64,000 bases of DNA from UBA6921 sp964532385 (GCA_964532385.1 CAZHHW010000004.1:4758-68757), one strand, 5' to 3'. Positions 15,726-27,960 are shown, counted from the stretch's first letter. Notes: generated from the letters alone by a model not told the origin. Program-made: numbers and translations.

Positions 15726-18700
15726 ACGTACCGACATAAAAAGCGTCATGATCATCGGCGCCGGGCCCATCATCATCGGCCAGGCGTGCGAGTTCGATTA
15801 CTCCGGCGCGCAAGCCTGCAAAGCGCTCAAGGAAGAAGGCTATCGCGTGATTCTGGTGAACTCGAATCCCGCCACCATCATGACCGATCCCGGCATGGCG
15901 GACGCGACCTACATCGAGCCGATCACGTGGCAGACGCTGGAACGCATTATCGAACGCGAGCGTCCCGATGCGCTGCTGCCCACCATGGGCGGACAAACCG
16001 CGCTTAATACCGCGCTCGACTTGGCACGCGAAGGCGTGCTGGAAAAATTTAAGGTCGAGTTGATCGGCGCATCGCGCGAAGCCATCGACAAGGCCGAAGA
16101 CCGCGAACTGTTCCGCCGCGCCATGCGCAGCATCGGACTGGATGTGCCGCGCTCGGCGGTGGCGCATTCGATGGAAGAAGCGCAGCAAGTGCAGGCGCAA
16201 ATCGGTTTTCCCACGGTGATCCGCCCGTCGTTCACAATGGGCGGCAGCGGCGGCGGCATTGCTTACAACAGAGAAGAGTTCGAAGAGATCGTGGAGCGCG
16301 GTCTTGACCTTTCACCCACAAGCGAAGTGCTGGTCGAAGAATGCTTGAGCGGCTGGAAAGAATTCGAGATGGAAGTGGTGCGCGACCGCAAGGACAACTG
16401 CATCATCGTGTGCTCGATCGAGAATTTCGACCCGATGGGCGTGCACACCGGCGACTCGATTACGGTCGCGCCCGCGCAGACACTCACCGACAAGGAATAC
16501 CAGATCCTGCGCGACGCATCGCTGCGGGTGCTGCGCGAAATCGGTGTGGACACCGGCGGCTCCAACGTGCAGTTCGGCATCAATCCGAAAGACGGGCGCA
16601 TGGTGGTCATCGAGATGAATCCGCGTGTGTCGCGTTCATCGGCGCTCGCGTCCAAAGCCACCGGTTTTCCGATTGCGAAAGTGGCAGCCAAGCTGGCCGT
16701 GGGTTACACGCTGGATGAGCTGAAAAACGACATCACCGGTGGCGCGACACCGGCTTCGTTCGAACCGTCCATCGATTACGTGGTGACAAAAATACCGCGC
16801 TTCGCCTTCGAGAAATTCCCGCGTGCCGATGCGCGCCTCACCACTCAGATGAAATCGGTGGGTGAAGTCATGGCCATCGGCCGCACCTTCCAGGAATCGC
16901 TGCAAAAAGCGCTGCGTGGTTTGGAAATCGGCGTGGATGGATTAAACGAAAAAGCAAATTTGGACGCTGACGGCGCGCTCGACAAAATTTCCAAGGAGCT
17001 GCGTGAACCCGGTCCCGAGCGGATTTTCTTTTTGGCGGACGCGTTTCGCACCGGTATGACGCTCGACGCGGCTTACGAACTCACGCATATCGATCCGTGG
17101 TTCCTGGTCCAGGTGCAAGACATCGTACAAAACGAGGAACAGATCCGGCGCCGCAAGCTGGAGCAGTTGGATGCGCGCACACTGCGCGGCCTCAAGCGCA
17201 AAGGTTTTTCCGATCAACGCCTGGCGGCGCTGTTAAATGTCAAGGAACAGGACGTGCGCGCGCGCCGCCACAGTCTCAACGTGCGTCCGGTGTACAAGCG
17301 CGTTGACTCGTGTGCGGCGGAATTCACTGCCAGCACCGCATACATGTATTCCACCTACGAAGAAGAATGCGAAGCGCAACCGAGCAAGCGCGACAAAATC
17401 ATTGTGCTGGGCGGCGGACCCAATCGCATCGGACAAGGCATTGAGTTCGATTACTGTTGCGTGCATGCCGCATTTGCGCTGCGCGAAGATGGTTACGAGA
17501 CCATCATGGTGAACTGCAATCCGGAAACCGTCTCGACCGATTACGACACCTCGGACCGTTTGTATTTCGAACCGTTGACGCTGGAAGATGTTCTGGAAAT
17601 CGTGCATCTGGAAAAACCCAAGGGCGTGATCGTGCAATACGGTGGGCAGACGCCGTTGAAGCTGGCGCGCGCGCTGGAAGCCGCCGGTGTGCCGATCATC
17701 GGCACTTCACCCGATGCGATCGACGTGGCTGAAGACCGCGAGCGCTTCCAGAAGCTGATCGAGAAACTGGGTCTGTTGCAACCGCCCAACCGCACCGCGC
17801 GCACCATCGACGAAGCGGTGAAAGGGGCGATGGATATCGGTTATCCGCTGGTGGTGCGGCCCAGTTATGTGTTGGGCGGACGCGCGATGGAAATTGTCTA
17901 CAACGAAGACGAGCTGCGCCGCTACATGACCGAAGCGGTGAGCGTGTCCAACGATTCGCCGGTGTTGCTGGATCGCTTCCTCGACGATGCGATCGAAGTC
18001 GATGTCGATGCGTTATGCGACGGCCATGAGGTCGTGATCGGCGGCATCATGCAGCACATCGAGCAAGCCGGAGTGCATTCCGGTGATTCGGCCTGTTCGC
18101 TGCCGCCGTATGATTTGCCGGCCGCCTTGCAACAGCAGTTGCGCGAGCAAACGGTGAAGCTCGCCAAAGGTTTGAAAGTGGTCGGGTTGATGAATATCCA
18201 GTTCGCGATTCAGTCTGGGCGCGTGTATGTGCTGGAAGTCAATCCGCGCGCGTCGCGCACCGTGCCGTTTGTGTCCAAGGCCACCGGTGTGCCGCTGGCC
18301 AAAGTCGCCGCGCGCTGCATGGCGGGCAAAAGTTTAAAAACCCAGGGCGTGCGGCGTGAAGTTATCCCGGCCTATTATTCCGTGAAAGAAGCGGTTTTCC
18401 CGTTTAACAAGTTCCAGGGGGTGGACCCGATCCTGGGACCGGAAATGAAATCCACCGGTGAAGTGATGGGGGTGGGTCGCAGCTTCGCGGAAGCTTATTT
18501 CAAAGCACAGCTTGCGGCGGGCGTGAAAATCAAACGCGGCGGACGGGCGTTCGTCAGCGTGCGTAATGCCGACAAAAAAGGCGTTGCGGCGGTGGCTAAA
18601 CAACTCGTCGAAATCGGTTTCGAAATTGTCGCGACCCGAGGTACGGCGAAGGTGCTGGTTGAAGCCGGCATCCCGCACGAAATTGTCAACAAGGTGCAGG

Positions 18701-18939
18701 AAGGCCGTCCGCATATTGTCGATCTGCTCAAGAACGGCCAGATTGATTTCATCGTTAACACCACCGAAGGCAAGCAGGCGACCGCCGATTCGTCGGCGAT
18801 CCGCCGCGAAGCGCTCGCGCACAAGATTACTTACACCACCACGCTTGCCGGGGCCAAGGCCACCGCGATGGCGATGGCCGCGCCCGATGTTTCGAGCGTC
18901 AATCGCTTGCAAGACCTACACAAGGAAGTCATGGGATGA
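15718..18939 (+). CDS. carB: Carbamoyl-phosphate synthase large subunit
   Basis: 1073 residues, the full family length. It makes carbamoyl phosphate from bicarbonate, ammonia and two ATP, feeding arginine and pyrimidine synthesis. The two homologous ATP-grasp halves are visible: IIGAGPIIIGQACEFDYSG at the N-terminus and VLGGGPNRIGQGIEFDYCC mid-protein. An oligomerisation domain lies between them and an MGS-like allosteric domain at the C-terminus (ATRGTAKVLVEAGIPHEIVN). It overlaps carA by 8 bases and greA by 4. Confidence 0.97.
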   Translation: MPKRTDIKSVMIIGAGPIIIGQACEFDYSGAQACKALKEEGYRVILVNSNPATIMTDPGMADATYIEPITWQTLERIIERERPDALLPTMGGQTALNTALDLAREGVLEKFKVELIGASREAIDKAEDRELFRRAMRSIGLDVPRSAVAHSMEEAQQVQAQIGFPTVIRPSFTMGGSGGGIAYNREEFEEIVERGLDLSPTSEVLVEECLSGWKEFEMEVVRDRKDNCIIVCSIENFDPMGVHTGDSITVAPAQTLTDKEYQILRDASLRVLREIGVDTGGSNVQFGINPKDGRMVVIEMNPRVSRSSALASKATGFPIAKVAAKLAVGYTLDELKNDITGGATPASFEPSIDYVVTKIPRFAFEKFPRADARLTTQMKSVGEVMAIGRTFQESLQKALRGLEIGVDGLNEKANLDADGALDKISKELREPGPERIFFLADAFRTGMTLDAAYELTHIDPWFLVQVQDIVQNEEQIRRRKLEQLDARTLRGLKRKGFSDQRLAALLNVKEQDVRARRHSLNVRPVYKRVDSCAAEFTASTAYMYSTYEEECEAQPSKRDKIIVLGGGPNRIGQGIEFDYCCVHAAFALREDGYETIMVNCNPETVSTDYDTSDRLYFEPLTLEDVLEIVHLEKPKGVIVQYGGQTPLKLARALEAAGVPIIGTSPDAIDVAEDRERFQKLIEKLGLLQPPNRTARTIDEAVKGAMDIGYPLVVRPSYVLGGRAMEIVYNEDELRRYMTEAVSVSNDSPVLLDRFLDDAIEVDVDALCDGHEVVIGGIMQHIEQAGVHSGDSACSLPPYDLPAALQQQLREQTVKLAKGLKVVGLMNIQFAIQSGRVYVLEVNPRASRTVPFVSKATGVPLAKVAARCMAGKSLKTQGVRREVIPAYYSVKEAVFPFNKFQGVDPILGPEMKSTGEVMGVGRSFAEAYFKAQLAAGVKIKRGGRAFVSVRNADKKGVAAVAKQLVEIGFEIVATRGTAKVLVEAGIPHEIVNKVQEGRPHIVDLLKNGQIDFIVNTTEGKQATADSSAIRREALAHKITYTTTLAGAKATAMAMAAPDVSSVNRLQDLHKEVMG

Positions 18940-19412
18940 GTAAAGTTCCGTTAACCAGCCGCGGCGCGGAAAAACTGCGCGACGAGTTGCAGCAGCTCAA
19001 AAGCGTGAAACGCCCCGCCGTGATCAAAGCGATTGCGGAAGCGCGCGCGCATGGCGATTTGAAAGAAAATGCCGAGTATCACGCAGCGCGCGAGCAACAA
19101 AGTTTCATCGAGGGCCGCATCAACGACATTGAAGGCAAGCTGTCGAATGCGCAGGTCATCGACGTGACGCTGATGGCGCCCACTGGTAAAGTGGTGTTCG
19201 GTGCCACGGTGGAATTATCCGATGAAGACAGCGGCAAGCAGGTCACTTATCAGATCGTGGGTGAAGACGAAGCCGATATTAAAGCCAACCGGATTTCTAT
19301 CACGTCGCCGATTGCGCGCGCTTTGATCGGCAAGGAAGAGGGCGACACCGCCGAAGTCAAAGCGCCGGGCGGTCTTAAAACTTATGAAATCCTCGCTGTG
19401 AAATATATTTGA
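18936..19412 (+). CDS. greA: Transcription elongation factor GreA
   Basis: 158 residues, the standard length. The N-terminal coiled coil carries the acidic tip in ARAHGDLKENAEYHAARE, which stimulates RNA cleavage in backtracked RNA polymerase. The C-terminal FKBP-like domain ends SPIARALIGKEEGD and Y-E-I-L. ATGA overlap with carB, a common gene order. Confidence 0.96.
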   Translation: MSKVPLTSRGAEKLRDELQQLKSVKRPAVIKAIAEARAHGDLKENAEYHAAREQQSFIEGRINDIEGKLSNAQVIDVTLMAPTGKVVFGATVELSDEDSGKQVTYQIVGEDEADIKANRISITSPIARALIGKEEGDTAEVKAPGGLKTYEILAVKYI

Positions 19413-19416
19413 TCTC

Positions 19417-19779
19417 ATGAAGCTAACCTTGATACCGCTTGTGGCCTGTATCGCGCTGAGCATTGCCGGTGGCGGTTGCGCTTCGAGCCGGTCGCATAAG
19501 TCAGTTAAGGCGGCGGGTTCCGGGCAAGATGAAAAAGCGGTATTACAGGAATGTCAGCGGGTTTCAAACGAGGCGATGCGATTGCGTAATGGCGCTGTCA
19601 GCGCATTCAATTCGGGCCGTCGCGATGCGGCTTTGATATTGTTTGACCAAAGCATCGATTCTTTACGGCAAATTACGAGCGGTGCGGCGCATTGCGATGC
19701 CGATGCCGTGACGGCCGCTTATGAGCAACTGGACAAAATCACGCGTGAGCGCGAAGAAACCAGCCGGCTAACGCGTTAG
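19417..19779 (+). CDS. Small predicted lipoprotein, unknown function
   Basis: 120 residues. A signal segment (LTLIPLVACIALSIAGGGC) ends in a weak lipobox with Gly at -3 to -1 before Cys, so lipidation is likely but not certain. The mature part is helical and charged, with a repeat-like region (AVSAFNSGRRDAALILFDQSIDSL) resembling a single TPR-like helix pair. It follows greA by 4 bases. I do not recognise the family. Confidence 0.65.
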   Translation: MKLTLIPLVACIALSIAGGGCASSRSHKSVKAAGSGQDEKAVLQECQRVSNEAMRLRNGAVSAFNSGRRDAALILFDQSIDSLRQITSGAAHCDADAVTAAYEQLDKITREREETSRLTR

Positions 19780-19815
19780 TTCAGATTTCCAATTCCAATC
19801 ATTAGAGTGTTCAAG

Positions 19816-20277
19816 ATGCGGTTTATCCAAGCCACCGAACGCGTATTACTGACGGCCTGGGCAGGTGGGTTGTGGGCGATTGGCTACGTAGCCGCACCGG
19901 TATTGTTTAAGGTGCTGGATGACCGCCGCATGGCCGGCGAACTCGCGGGCCACATGTTTAAAATCATCGCGATTACCGGATTAGTGTGCGGTGCGGTGTT
20001 GCTTGCCGCCGCAATTCAACGGCACGGCGCCAGGTGGATGCATTCGTGGCGCGTCTGGACGCTCGTGGCCATGCTGGTTCTGGTCGCTATCGGTTTGTTC
20101 GTGCTGCAACCGATGATTCAGGAAGTGAAGGCGCAGGGGTTGGTCGAAGGCAGCGAACAGATCCGCCGTTTTGGGTTATTGCATGGGATCTCGTCAGTTC
20201 TGTATTTGCTCACGAGCGTGGGCGGACTCGTGTTGGTGGCTTGCGGGCTGGTTCCGCGCGGCGCGGCTTCGACATAG
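19816..20277 (+). CDS. DUF4149-like integral membrane protein
   Basis: About 153 residues with four hydrophobic segments (e.g. LLTAWAGGLWAIGYVAAPVLF and WTLVAMLVLVAIGLFVLQPMI). The layout matches DUF4149 proteins found near greA and yhbY in related bacteria. Function unknown. ATG at 19816 or GTG at 19807 are both possible starts. Its last 68 bases overlap the convergent yhbY gene. Confidence 0.75.
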   Translation: MRFIQATERVLLTAWAGGLWAIGYVAAPVLFKVLDDRRMAGELAGHMFKIIAITGLVCGAVLLAAAIQRHGARWMHSWRVWTLVAMLVLVAIGLFVLQPMIQEVKAQGLVEGSEQIRRFGLLHGISSVLYLLTSVGGLVLVACGLVPRGAAST

Positions 20278-20578
20278 CTTTGATTTTGGGTTGCGGTTTT
20301 TTGGCTGCTTGGGGTGCCTTGCGGTATAACACCGCGATGCGGCCGATGACTTGCACCAACTGGGCGGCAGATTGTGTGGTCACTGCTTCAATCGCGGCGC
20401 GGCGAGCTTCGCGATCTTCTCCTGGGATTTTGATTTTGATCAGTTCGTGGTGGTCCAGCGCGATGTTCAGCTCAGCGAGCACGGCTTCAGTGACTCCGGC
20501 TTTGCCAATGAGCACAATAGGTTTGAGTTTGTGGGCCGCCGCACGCAGCGCGCGTGTGTCATTTTCCGGTAAGCTCAT
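20210..20578 (-). CDS. yhbY: YhbY-family RNA-binding protein (CRS1-YhbY domain)
   Basis: 122 residues. The KH-like CRS1-YhbY fold is visible in residues ~8-90, with LKPIVLIGKAGVTEAVLAEL and HHELIKIKIPG, and the family GxxG-like loop. YhbY binds pre-50S ribosomes. The C-terminal 30 residues are an Arg/Lys/Pro-rich tail that overlaps the DUF4149 gene. Divergent from the small membrane protein gene by 2 bases. Confidence 0.88.
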   Translation of the reverse strand: MSLPENDTRALRAAAHKLKPIVLIGKAGVTEAVLAELNIALDHHELIKIKIPGEDREARRAAIEAVTTQSAAQLVQVIGRIAVLYRKAPQAAKKPQPKIKAMSKPRRAEPARKPPTRVRPRS

Positions 20579-20580
20579 TG

Positions 20581-20883
20581 ATGTTCGTGACTCGTATGAA
20601 TAAAAGGGCGCGTAGTGTAACCCGGTCAGGAAAATATTTCGCGGTGGCGGCGAGTCCGTTTAATGCCGTGAAACTGGCGCTGGGTGTCATTATTCTTGTG
20701 GGAGGATTGTTGACCTTAGTCACGGGCAGGCTGGTTATGAATCCGCTGATGCAGGTTTTGCTGTTGGGAAGTTATGGCATGATTGCCGCTCTTTGGCTGA
20801 TGATTAAAACTCGCCAGGTGGCGCGGCAGAATGCATTCGATTCCGCTAAGAAATCATCTGTTAACAGTGAGTTTGAAAAGTAA
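20581..20883 (+). CDS. Small two-helix membrane protein, unknown
   Basis: 100 residues from the ATG at 20581, or 95 from 20596. Basic N-terminus, then two membrane segments (AVKLALGVIILVGGLLTLV and VLLLGSYGMIAALWLMI) and a polar tail. It sits between yhbY and rlmE, where small membrane proteins of unknown role are common. No family recognised. Confidence 0.6.
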   Translation: MFVTRMNKRARSVTRSGKYFAVAASPFNAVKLALGVIILVGGLLTLVTGRLVMNPLMQVLLLGSYGMIAALWLMIKTRQVARQNAFDSAKKSSVNSEFEK

Positions 20884-20892
20884 TACCCCATC

Positions 20893-21513
20893 ATGGCACG
20901 GACTAAAAGCAGCAGCCGCTGGCTAAAAGAACATTTCGACGACCCGTATGTTAAGCGGGCGCAGAAAGAAGGTTACCGGTCGCGCGCGGTCTACAAATTG
21001 CAGGAACTTAACGAACGCGACCGGTTTCTAAAACCAGGTCTCTCGGTGGTGGATCTGGGGGCTGCGCCGGGTGGCTGGTCGCAGTACGCCGCCAAGATTC
21101 TTGGGAAGACTGGGCGCCTTGTGGCCATGGATATTTTGCCGATGGAACCCATCAACGGCGTGCAGATGCTGCAAGGAGATTTTCGTGAACAGGCAGTACT
21201 GGATCAACTACTCATTTTGGTAGGTGCGGATAAAGTCGACTTGATACTGTGCGATATGGCCCCCAACATGAGTGGTACAGACGTCATCGATCATCCCCGG
21301 GCCATGTACATGGCGGAACTGGCCATTGAGTTTACCCACCGGGTGCTGCGTACCGAAGGCGACCTGGTAATGAAATTATTTCAAGGCAGCGGAGTGGATG
21401 AATTCATGAAAGCGCTCCGTACCTCGTTTACCAAAGTCGTATTCCGTAAACCCAAGGCTTCACGCGCGCGTTCACCGGAATTGTATGTGCTGGCCAGAGG
21501 CTACAAGCTGTAG
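20893..21513 (+). CDS. rlmE: 23S rRNA (uridine-2552-2'-O)-methyltransferase RlmE
   Basis: 206 residues, the FtsJ/RrmJ length. The SAM-binding motif is VVDLGAAPGGWSQYA near residue 55, followed by the catalytic-site segment DLILCDMAPNMSGTDVIDHPRAM. The K-D-K-E type catalytic lysine lies in the N-terminal SRAVYKLQEL. It methylates U2552 in late 50S assembly. Followed by ftsH, the standard order. Confidence 0.96.
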   Translation: MARTKSSSRWLKEHFDDPYVKRAQKEGYRSRAVYKLQELNERDRFLKPGLSVVDLGAAPGGWSQYAAKILGKTGRLVAMDILPMEPINGVQMLQGDFREQAVLDQLLILVGADKVDLILCDMAPNMSGTDVIDHPRAMYMAELAIEFTHRVLRTEGDLVMKLFQGSGVDEFMKALRTSFTKVVFRKPKASRARSPELYVLARGYKL

Positions 21514-21564
21514 TAAGTTTAAAGCCGCACTTTTTTATCACTATTATTTGAGAGGCGATGGAAC

Positions 21565-23499
<1,935 letters not shown>

Positions 23500-23521
23500 G
23501 TCCGCGACGGCTCAACGCGGT

Positions 23522-24334
23522 GTGAGTCATCTCGATCCAACCCAGCCCCAGATCATGGGCATCCTGAATGTGACCCCCGATTCCTTTTCGGACGGGGGTC
23601 ATTTTTTTTCAGTGGATGCCGCGCTGCAACGCGCCTTGCGCATGGTGGAAGAGGGCGCCGGTATCATCGATGTGGGCGGGGAATCCACGCGTCCGGGTGC
23701 GGTAAGCGTGGGGGTTCAGGAAGAAATTGACCGTGTGCTGCCGGTGATCGAAGCGGTGCGTAATGAGATTTCGATTCCGATCTCCATCGATACGCGCAAA
23801 TCTGAAGTGATGCATGCCGCCGTGGCGGCGGGTGCGAGCTTGATAAATGATGTCACTGCGTTGCGTGCGCCCGGCGCCCTGCAGATCGCAGCGCAAACCC
23901 AGGTGACAGTGTGCCTGATGCATATGTCGGGCGAACCGCATAACATGCAGGCTAATCCCATTTACCAAGATGTGGTGGGTGAGGTGAAAGCCTTTCTGGC
24001 CGCACGCATCGCGGCTTGCATCGAAGCAGGCATTGCCCGCGACCGTCTGATTATCGATCCGGGTTTTGGTTTCGGCAAAACGTTGCAACACAACCTCACT
24101 TTACTGCGTCGTCTCGATGAGCTCAGTGCGCTGGGCGTGCCGGTCTTGATCGGTGTGTCGCGCAAATCAATGTTAGGCACCTTGCTCGGCGAGCCGGATC
24201 CCGCGCAACGGGTATTCGCAGGCGCGGCATTGGCGATGTTTGCTTTAAGCAAAGGCGCCGCCCTGATTCGCACTCACGACGTGCGCGCCACCCGCGATGT
24301 CATCAAAATGCATCTTGCTTTGCATAAGATTTAA
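23522..24334 (+). CDS. folP: Dihydropteroate synthase
   Basis: A TIM-barrel enzyme joining p-aminobenzoate to the pterin pyrophosphate, the target of sulfonamides. Markers: IMGILNVTPDSFSDGG near the N-terminus, GGESTRPGA, and DPGFGFGKT. It uses the product of pabB/pabC encoded 16 kb away. GTG at 23522 gives a normal N-terminus of 270 residues; an in-frame TTG at 23474 inside the ftsH end is also open. Neither has a strong ribosome site. Confidence 0.93.
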   Translation: MSHLDPTQPQIMGILNVTPDSFSDGGHFFSVDAALQRALRMVEEGAGIIDVGGESTRPGAVSVGVQEEIDRVLPVIEAVRNEISIPISIDTRKSEVMHAAVAAGASLINDVTALRAPGALQIAAQTQVTVCLMHMSGEPHNMQANPIYQDVVGEVKAFLAARIAACIEAGIARDRLIIDPGFGFGKTLQHNLTLLRRLDELSALGVPVLIGVSRKSMLGTLLGEPDPAQRVFAGAALAMFALSKGAALIRTHDVRATRDVIKMHLALHKI

Positions 24335-24395
24335 AACACAATTGCGGCAACTTGATCCGGTAAACATCGATATTTGATTGCATGGAGATTTAAGA

Positions 24396-25739
24396 ATGAA
24401 GAAAAAATATTTCGGCACCGACGGAATTCGCGGCCGTGTGGGAGAAGAACCCATTACGCCGGAGTTCATGTTGAAGCTGGGGTGGGCGGCCGGCCGGGTA
24501 TTGAGCCGTCAGGGCAAAGGTAAAGTGCTAATTGGTAAAGACACGCGCATTTCGGGATACATGTTTGAATCAGCGTTACAGGCCGGATTATCGGCAGCAG
24601 GTATTGACGTTTTGCTGTTGGGGCCCATGCCGACGCCGGCGATTGCTTATCTGACACGCACGTTTCACGCCCAGGCGGGGATTGTCATCAGTGCGTCGCA
24701 CAATCCTTATTACGACAACGGCATCAAGTTTTTCTCGGACCAAGGCACGAAGCTGTCGGACGAAATCGAATTCGCCATCGAAGCGCAACTGCAAAAGCCG
24801 ATGCATACCGTGGAATCCGCGCAACTGGGCAAGGCCAAACGCGTAGAGGATGCGGGCGGCCGTTATATCGAGTTTTGCAAAAGCACTATACCGCTGCAAA
24901 TGATGTTTCGCGGTATGCGCATCGTGGTCGATGCCGCGCATGGCGCCACTTATCATGTTGCGCCGAATGTATTTCGTGAATTAGGTGCCGAAGTGATTAC
25001 GGTGGGTGCGGAACCTGACGGTCTTAACATCAACGACGGCGTCGGTTCCACTCACCCGCAGTTTTTACAGTCGCAAGTGCTTCAATACCGCGCCGACCTG
25101 GGGATCGCGCTCGACGGTGACGGAGACCGCGTGATGATGGTCGACCATAACGGAGAAGTGCTGGACGGAGATGAGCTTTTGTACATTATCGCCCGCTCAC
25201 GCAAAAACTCGGATACATTGAAAGGCGCGGTGGTTGGCACATTGATGAGCAATTTGGGTCTGGAACACGCACTGCGGGATCTTGATGTGGGATTCAAACG
25301 TGCGGCGGTGGGCGATCGTTACGTACTGGAAATGCTACGTCAGGAAAATTGGGTGCTAGGCGGCGAATCGTCGGGCCACATCATTTGCCTGGATAAAACC
25401 ACCACCGGCGACGGTACAGTGTCCGCGTTGCAGGTGTTGGCGGCCATCGTGCAAAGTGGCCGTTCTTTACACGAACTTAAGTCCGGCATGAAAAAATATC
25501 CGCAAGTCCTGCTGAACATAAAAATGGATAAGAAGTTTGATGTCGCCAACAATGCGCAGATCAGCAAGGCGGTGCAGGATGCCGAAGCGCGTCTGGCGGA
25601 TACCGGCCGCGTTCTGCTGCGTCCGTCCGGCACCGAGCCGCTGGTGCGCGTCATGGTGGAAGGCCAGGATCAACATCAGGTTCAGTCGCTTGCGCAAGAA
25701 ATCGCTCTGGCAGTCACGCAAGCGATGAAGGCCGCTTGA
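24396..25739 (+). CDS. glmM: Phosphoglucosamine mutase
   Basis: 447 residues. Converts glucosamine-6-phosphate to glucosamine-1-phosphate for peptidoglycan and LPS precursors. The phosphoserine loop is GIVISASHNPYYDNGIKFF, the metal loop is ALDGDGDRVMMVD, and the sugar loop GGESSGHI and phosphate loop RPSGTEPLVRV follow. ATG at 24396 with GGAG about 10 bases upstream. Last gene of the conserved block; the accessory region begins after it. Confidence 0.96.
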   Translation: MKKKYFGTDGIRGRVGEEPITPEFMLKLGWAAGRVLSRQGKGKVLIGKDTRISGYMFESALQAGLSAAGIDVLLLGPMPTPAIAYLTRTFHAQAGIVISASHNPYYDNGIKFFSDQGTKLSDEIEFAIEAQLQKPMHTVESAQLGKAKRVEDAGGRYIEFCKSTIPLQMMFRGMRIVVDAAHGATYHVAPNVFRELGAEVITVGAEPDGLNINDGVGSTHPQFLQSQVLQYRADLGIALDGDGDRVMMVDHNGEVLDGDELLYIIARSRKNSDTLKGAVVGTLMSNLGLEHALRDLDVGFKRAAVGDRYVLEMLRQENWVLGGESSGHIICLDKTTTGDGTVSALQVLAAIVQSGRSLHELKSGMKKYPQVLLNIKMDKKFDVANNAQISKAVQDAEARLADTGRVLLRPSGTEPLVRVMVEGQDQHQVQSLAQEIALAVTQAMKAA

Positions 25740-26085
25740 AAATCAATCACGCATGAATTCGCGTTTGCGGATGAAATCGAACCGTTAACGCGACCTGCCT
25801 CTTAGCGTACTGTGCGCCAGCCCACATACGAAGCTCTCGCCACGATATAGGCGGTTTTCCAAAGTAAATTCCTTGATCCAGGCCGCGCCTGGAGCGATTT
25901 GGGTGCCCTATTTCTGTCAAGACCCAACGGAAAATGAATAAAACTCCTTATTTATCGCCATGAGCGCTGACGTACCGATTAAATTTCCCCGTGCGGTTAC
26001 ATTGAGCCGGAAAATCCATCCGATTATCCCGTCACCGATTTTGAAAAGGTGCACGGCAATGTAAAACAGTCAGGGGAACGAGTAG
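25740..26085. other. Intergenic region between glmM and the lipoprotein gene
   Basis: 346 bases with no gene I can support. It marks the change from the conserved housekeeping block to the accessory region. An AGGGGAA ribosome site lies just before 26086. I see no convincing terminator hairpin or tRNA. Confidence 0.6.
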
Positions 26086-27860
26086 ATGAATGCATTGAGG
26101 TCTAAAACGAAAATACTTTTACTCCCGGCATTGCTTCTTATCGGGTTATTGGCGGGTTGTGCGGAGGATAAAAAAGATAATGTCGTTATCGACGACAGTT
26201 CAACCGACACCGGCATCTCCACTGATCCAGGCGCCACACCACCCTCTGATAACCCGCCGGCGGCCTTACCTGTAGAGATTGCGGTGACGCCCTCCGCCGC
26301 ATCGATTTCCACCGCGCAGACGCAACAATTCGCCGTAACAATCGTCAATAGTCAAAACCATGCGGTTACCTGGTTGGTGGATGGTATTGCCTATGGAAAT
26401 GCAGATGTCGGGGTGATCACCATCGACGGGTTGTACACTCCGCCTACACATGCAGGGATTCATTCCATTTCTGCCACCAGCATGGCGGATACAACCCGGA
26501 CCAGCAGCGTGAATATTACGGTCACGGTTCCAACGGACACAGTCACTTATCTGGACGGCGTATTCACATACCATAATGACAATGCGCGCACCGGGCAGAA
26601 TTTGCATGAAAAGCAGCTCACCCCGGCCAATGTAAAGACCTCAACCTTCGGTAAACTGTTCTCATTTGTCGTGGATGGCGCCGTTTACGCTCAACCGCTC
26701 TATGTGGCGAATGTGATGATCGGCGGCCAGCTTCACAACGTGGTTTATGTAGCGACCGAACATAACAGCGTCTATGCATTCGACGCAGACAACCCCGCAG
26801 GAACGGTGCTGTGGCATGTGAGCTTCATCGATCCCGCCAATGGCATTACCACGGTGCCAAGCAGCGACACCAAATGCGACGACATTAATCCGGAAATCGG
26901 CATTACCAGCACGCCCGTGATCGATCCTGCCACCGGCGTGCTTTACGTGGTGGCGATGACTAAAGAAAACGGCGCCTATGCGCATCGCATTCATGCGCTG
27001 GATATCACCAACGGCAACGATAAATATGCGGGCGGGATTAAAATTCAAGCCACGGCTCCAGGCACGGCGGCGCCCAACGACGGCAAGGGCCATGTGATTT
27101 TCACTTCGCTGCTGGAAAATCAGCGCGCCGCGTTGCTGCTGAGCAACAATGTGATTTATTTTTCCACCGGCTCGTTTTGCGATATCGGTGATCATCATGG
27201 CTGGATGTTCGCTTACGACGCTCAAAATCTGAATCTTGTCAGTGCTTTCAATTCCACCCCGGACGGAGAGGAAGGCGGGATCTGGCAAAGCGGCGGCGGC
27301 GCGGCGGCGGATGCCAGCGGCAATGTCTACGCCATTACCGGCGACGGCAGCTTCGATGCTCAATCGGGTGGAAAAAATTACGGCAATACCTTCCTTAAGT
27401 TCGCAGGCGCATCGCTTGCGGTCGCCGATTATTTCACTCCGTTCAATCAGGCCACGCTCGCCGCCGTGAACGGCGACTTGGGTTCGGGCGGCGCCATGCT
27501 GCTGCCGGATCAACCCACGGGTCCCGCGCATCTTTTAGTGAGCGCAGGTAAACAGGGCACCATCTATCTGCTCAATCGCGACAACATGGGAAAATATCAA
27601 TCGGGCAGCGACAGTCAGATTGTGCAATCCATAACGATACAGAATTCATTGTTCGGCACGCCCGCTTATTTCAACAATACCGTCTACATGGCTGCGGTCG
27701 GCGACAAACTGAAAGCCTACGCTTTGAATAATGGGCAGCTCACGCTGGCCGGACAATCGGCCAACACTTTCCGCTGGCCGGGTGCGACCGCCGTGATTTC
27801 CGCCAACGGCGGCAGCGACGCGATCGTGTGGACGCTGGAGACTAACGGGTCGGGTGCCGC
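26086..27860 (+). CDS. Beta-propeller (PQQ-like) lipoprotein with Ig-like domain, cut by a gap
   Basis: 591 residues are visible before the N run; the C-terminus is lost. The lipobox is LLAGC (Cys ~25), followed by an acidic Ser/Thr/Asp linker. Residues ~65-145 resemble a bacterial Ig-like domain (ITVTPSAASIS-type opening, VTWLVDG). The remainder has repeated propeller blades such as NVVYVATEHNSVYAFDADN, TPVIDPATGVLYVVAMT and HALDITNG, as in PQQ-repeat proteins. Probably anchored in the outer membrane; substrate or partner unknown. AGGGGAA precedes the ATG. Confidence 0.75.
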
Positions 27861-27960
27861 NNNNNNNNNNNNNNNNNNNNNNNNNNNNNNNNNNNNNNNN
27901 NNNNNNNNNNNNNNNNNNNNNNNNNNNNNNNNNNNNNNNNNNNNNNNNNNNNNNNNNNNN
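27861..27960. other. Assembly gap, 100 N, between two unrelated genes
   Basis: Exactly 100 N. The frame happens to read through, but the left side is a beta-propeller lipoprotein and the right side a cupin-like protein. The end of one gene and the start of the other, and possibly more, are hidden here. Confidence 0.95.
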
